NCBI GenBank assembly: GCA_021463865.1
Contig: JAJTXY010000019.1
Span: 17,545-81,544, forward strand
Direction: 5' to 3'
DNA: 64,000 nt
Source of the DNA: Anaerolineae bacterium
Lineage (GTDB): Bacteria > Chloroflexota > Anaerolineae > Aggregatilineales > J027
The notes beneath the pieces are model-generated. The model was not told the origin of the DNA and did not search any database. It saw only the letters and a list, made by a program, of their open reading frames with translations. The position numbers and the translations under genes are program-made. Of this stretch, positions 61,213-64,000 are shown one piece after another; position 1 is the first letter of the stretch, and every line of letters begins with the position of its first letter.

Positions 61213-62644
61213 CACCTTTTTGGATGCCCTCACACCCGATGCCGTGCATTCGTTAGAAATCTCGGTCAATGCCGCCCGTGCTCGCCATAATCCCTATTTG
61301 GATAGTGAGCACCTGCTGATCGGGATATTAAGCAATGAATTAGCACGCCAAGCCCTTCAAGTGGGTGGTCTGGCGGCTGACGAAGTGACGGCAGCAGTTA
61401 CCAGTCAATTGAGCGTTGTTCGGGATGAACCCCTCAATACCACCAAAGGACTGACCAGCGAGGCCCGCTTAAATTTTGCCCAAGCGGGACGTGAAGCCCA
61501 TCAGATGGGGCACAATTTTTTATGCAGCAGTCATATCCTGTTAGGGGTATTAGAGCGCCCTAGCGGTTTTTTGGAAAATATTTTTAAAGACCTTCCCAAA
61601 TTCGATGTGGTGAAAATCCGCGCCTACATCCAAGCCAATGTGGAAGAACCATCGGGCATCTTTAGCAAAAAATGGCGACCCAGCACATGGGAATTCGCTG
61701 ATGTTTTTACCGGGCTTGGTATTCCTTCCAATGCCAACTCACAAGCACGGGGTATAAGTTCCCTCCGTTCAGCTTCAGCACCACAAGGAAACCGCGCCAG
61801 CGTGACGACTGCTGCCCGCCCGGCCAGAACCGTCCCACGCCGAACAACGGCCCAACCACGTGGCACAGGTCTTTCGACGTGGCAAATCGCGTTAATAGGG
61901 TTAGCTATCGTGGTAATGGTCGCCTATGGATCCGTCATCCGGCCTGATGTAACGGTGCCACTTGTGATTGTGATTGGGGGATGGATCATCTCACTCACCC
62001 TACATGAATTTGCCCATGCGTTAGTAGCCTATTTCGGTGGCGATCACACAGTGGTCGAAAAAGGCTATCTAACCATGAACCCGCTTAAATACACCCATCC
62101 GCTTGTAAGCATTTTTATCCCGCTTGTCATCTTATTGGCAGGTGGAATCGGCCTTCCGGGTGGAGCAGTCTATATTGAACGGCATCGTCTTCGCAGTAAA
62201 TGGTGGGGCAGTGCTGTATCCGCCGCAGGGCCATTTGCAAATTTGATCTGCGCCATTGTTTTTTCCGCGCCTTTTTGGTTGGGGTTGGTCACACCAGAGC
62301 AATTAAGTACACGGGGCAATTTATGGTATCCACTGGCTGCCCTCGTGTTTATCCAAGTTACGGCGATTATGCTCAATTTGTTACCAATTCCACCGCTAGA
62401 TGGTTTTGGTATTATCGAACCATTCTTACCCGAAGATATTGCCGCAAGCCTGCGACCTATGGGGATCATCACACTATTATTGATCATTTTTATACTGCGT
62501 GTGCCAACCAATAGCACAGGCTCCACTTTGGGACGTGAATTTGCTAATCAGGCCGCCACGTTGACCGAAAATTTTGCCATTGAACGCGATGAGATGCGTG
62601 AAGGTCTGCAGCAATTCTATACTATTTTTGGCAGTACAGATTAG
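61202..62644 (+). CDS. Clp N-domain / site-2-type membrane protease fusion
   Basis: 480 residues from ATG 61202 (61205 also possible), overlapping sufU. Residues 5-150 hold two Clp N-terminal repeats (HNPYLDSEHLLIGILSNE; GHNFLCSSHILLGVLE) as in ClpA/B/C adaptor-binding domains. A Ser/Ala/Arg-rich linker (175-222) leads to a polytopic peptidase M50 domain: HEFAH at 268-272 in a membrane helix and the second zinc motif NLLPIPPLDG (D400). Six or so helices. It may cleave membrane substrates recognised by the Clp-like head. Role in the SUF operon is unproven. Confidence 0.85.
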   Translation: MMSSTFLDALTPDAVHSLEISVNAARARHNPYLDSEHLLIGILSNELARQALQVGGLAADEVTAAVTSQLSVVRDEPLNTTKGLTSEARLNFAQAGREAHQMGHNFLCSSHILLGVLERPSGFLENIFKDLPKFDVVKIRAYIQANVEEPSGIFSKKWRPSTWEFADVFTGLGIPSNANSQARGISSLRSASAPQGNRASVTTAARPARTVPRRTTAQPRGTGLSTWQIALIGLAIVVMVAYGSVIRPDVTVPLVIVIGGWIISLTLHEFAHALVAYFGGDHTVVEKGYLTMNPLKYTHPLVSIFIPLVILLAGGIGLPGGAVYIERHRLRSKWWGSAVSAAGPFANLICAIVFSAPFWLGLVTPEQLSTRGNLWYPLAALVFIQVTAIMLNLLPIPPLDGFGIIEPFLPEDIAASLRPMGIITLLLIIFILRVPTNSTGSTLGREFANQAATLTENFAIERDEMREGLQQFYTIFGSTD

Positions 62645-62659
62645 AGAGGATTGGTTAAC

Positions 62660-62989
62660 TTGTCCGATTTCAGAACGATTGCCACCACCGAGCAGCTTCC
62701 CCCCGGTGAACGCATCGTAGTCACAGTAGATGAAATCTATATCGCCGTTTTTAATGTGGGGGGTACGATCTATGCCATTGAAGACGCCTGCACGCATGAC
62801 GACGGCCCATTGGCAGAGGGAATGCTGATCGAGGACGCCGATAACCCTAAAATCGAATGTGATCGGCACGGCGCGACCTTTGAACTTAAGACGGGCAAGC
62901 CAACTTTTCCGGCGGTAGTCCCCATCAAGCGCTATCCTGTGCGCATTGAGGGCAGCAATATCCAGATCGATGTTCAATCGCCTTACTAG
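62660..62989 (+). CDS. Rieske-type [2Fe-2S] ferredoxin
   Basis: 109 residues from TTG 62660 (AGAGGA nine bases upstream). Cluster ligands are in ACTHDDGPL (CxH) and ECDRHGATF (CxxH). The remainder is the small Rieske fold of NirD and biphenyl-dioxygenase ferredoxins. A soluble electron carrier, last gene before a terminator. It may be a client of the upstream SUF machinery. Confidence 0.88.
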   Translation: MSDFRTIATTEQLPPGERIVVTVDEIYIAVFNVGGTIYAIEDACTHDDGPLAEGMLIEDADNPKIECDRHGATFELKTGKPTFPAVVPIKRYPVRIEGSNIQIDVQSPY

Positions 62990-63016
62990 ACGGGTCAATA
63001 CATGGCCCGTTTTTTC
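62990..63016 (+). terminator. Intrinsic terminator of the suf operon
   Basis: ACGGG(T) / (G)CCCGT (62990-62995, 63005-63010), nine-base loop, then TTTTTT. Confidence 0.8.
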
Positions 63017-63096
63017 TTGGCATAATCCCCTGCAACTTATTTGGTCGTTTCACGCGACTATCCATATAAATAATTTAGCGAATTTATTGAGGGTCT

Positions 63097-64000
63097 ATGT
63101 TGAAAAACTGGCGGTTTTTAGGGTTACTCGTAGTGGCATTCGGTATTGTATGGGTCATTCGTAGCCAACCCACCATCTCAATGGCGCATCCCCCCGGCAG
63201 TTCTCCCACCTATTATCACGACATCGCACCCATCATCGCGCAGCATTGTCTGATGTGTCATACCGAAGGCGGGATAGGAACCATCGCGTTGGATACCCCC
63301 GAATCGGCAGTTGAAAACTCAGCCAAAATCGCCCTGACCGCCGCTGTTGGCGATATGCCCCCTTGGATGCCGGGGCCAGAATCCCCTGCTATGCTGCATG
63401 AGCGCAAATTGACCGAAGAGGAAATTACCTTACTGGTAGAGTGGGCCAGAGCCGACGCCCCCCTTGGTGACCCCAGCGAAGCAGTCGAGGTCATCCCCAC
63501 CGAAGTCCCCTCCATTCGCCACGATGTCATCCTCACTATGCCAGAATACACCCCTGATGCGACACTGCGCGATGATTACCGATGTTTTCTAATTGATCCA
63601 CAAGTCGCTGAAGATCGCTATATCACGGCCTATAGGGTGCAACCCGGTCAGCCGAGTGTGGTGCATCATGTTTTGCTCTATCAGATCGAAGGTTGGGGGC
63701 GTGCCCACGCAGAACGCCGCGATGCCCAAGATGAAGGATTGGGTTGGCAGTGTTTTGGCGGGCCGGATGTCGCTGGGGTAGATGGCGGCCTTGAAAATTC
63801 TATTGGGTCATGGACACCCGGCACATTCCCCACCATTTTCCCGGAGGGTACGGGTGTTCGCTTGATTGGTGGTAGTCTCATCATCATGCAAGTCCACTAC
63901 AACCTTTCGGCTGGCGCACTACCTGACCAAACCAGTGCGATTTTACAGCTTGCCCCTGCCGATGCTGAAATCCAACCACTGACCACTTACAGCCTCTATG
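63097..64000 (+). CDS. Cytochrome c / copper monooxygenase-like protein (3' end outside window)
   Basis: 301 residues visible from ATG 63097. One N-terminal helix or signal peptide (about 7-22), then a haem c site HCLMCHTEGG with a nearby Met in MPPWMPG. After about residue 150 the sequence (RVQPGQPSVVHHVLLYQIEGWG, IMQVHYNL) resembles copper type II ascorbate-dependent monooxygenase domains, with HH and HxH copper-ligand candidates. Exported redox enzyme, substrate unknown. The C-terminus lies beyond the right edge. Confidence 0.8.
   Translation, partial: MLKNWRFLGLLVVAFGIVWVIRSQPTISMAHPPGSSPTYYHDIAPIIAQHCLMCHTEGGIGTIALDTPESAVENSAKIALTAAVGDMPPWMPGPESPAMLHERKLTEEEITLLVEWARADAPLGDPSEAVEVIPTEVPSIRHDVILTMPEYTPDATLRDDYRCFLIDPQVAEDRYITAYRVQPGQPSVVHHVLLYQIEGWGRAHAERRDAQDEGLGWQCFGGPDVAGVDGGLENSIGSWTPGTFPTIFPEGTGVRLIGGSLIIMQVHYNLSAGALPDQTSAILQLAPADAEIQPLTTYSLY

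Overview
The window looks like a piece of a bacterial chromosome, most likely from a Chloroflexota (Anaerolineae-type) bacterium. This is inference from style rather than from a marker gene. The pointers are a large PknB-type kinase with a TPR tail, many lipoproteins and membrane-anchored proteins with Thr/Pro-rich linkers, a fused DnaQ-DinG helicase, GTG and TTG starts, and a SUF operon holding both SufE and SufU. Base composition is near half G+C except around 34.1-36.7 kb, which is clearly AT-richer. I see no rRNA, CRISPR array, insertion sequence or prophage. Two tRNA genes are present: Leu(UAG) and His(GUG).

Layout. 0-1.7 kb (-): GntR-family regulator and an SHMT-like PLP enzyme cut by the left edge. 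1.8-5 kb: flavodoxin-like protein (+), then a molybdate-uptake unit (-) of PadR regulator, a ModA fused to an extra C-terminal domain, and ModB. 5-12.5 kb: THUMP/FtsJ-type RNA methyltransferase, secreted gluzincin peptidase, GT39-like membrane glycosyltransferase, thioredoxin-like lipoprotein, SCP2 protein, PanE-like reductase, aquaporin. 12.6-15.3 kb (-): S6-SSB-S18 operon plus a parvulin foldase. 15.5-18.5 kb (+): SdpI-like protein, esterase, LysM/M23 lipoprotein. 18.5-23 kb (-): PknB-TPR kinase and a lipoprotein. 23.1-30.3 kb (+): DinG, EF-P, a Cys-rich small protein, a HAD-DinB fusion, a receiver-histidine kinase. 30.3-34.1 kb: tRNA-Leu and the tig-clpP-clpX quality-control cluster.

34.2-36.7 kb is a self-contained AT-rich cassette with its own promoter and terminator. 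It encodes an eight-cysteine exported peptide, a secreted two-repeat protein and a membrane-anchored DsbA-like oxidoreductase, with a 110-nt inverted-repeat element between the first two. 36.7-49.4 kb holds housekeeping and signalling genes: phosphoesterase, metallo-hydrolase, class V aminotransferase, an AAA ATPase paired with a degenerate receiver protein, an epimerase, the NAD(P)HX repair enzyme, a divergent carbamoyltransferase-fold protein, small membrane proteins and an SRPBCC protein. 49.5-54.2 kb (-): tRNA-His, ParB/Srx-domain protein, phosphoesterase, SelD, ATP-grasp-like protein, MIP18/SufT-like protein.

54.3-63 kb (+) is an Fe-S cluster assembly operon: sufC, sufB, sufD, sulfurtransferase, sufE, sufS and sufU. 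It is followed without a gap by a protein joining a Clp N-domain to a membrane site-2-type protease, and then by a Rieske ferredoxin. The right edge cuts a cytochrome c / copper monooxygenase-like protein. The best leads for new biology are the Cys-rich/DsbA cassette, the Clp N-domain/S2P fusion, the ATPase/pseudo-receiver pair, the ModA fusion and the motif-altered carbamoyltransferase.
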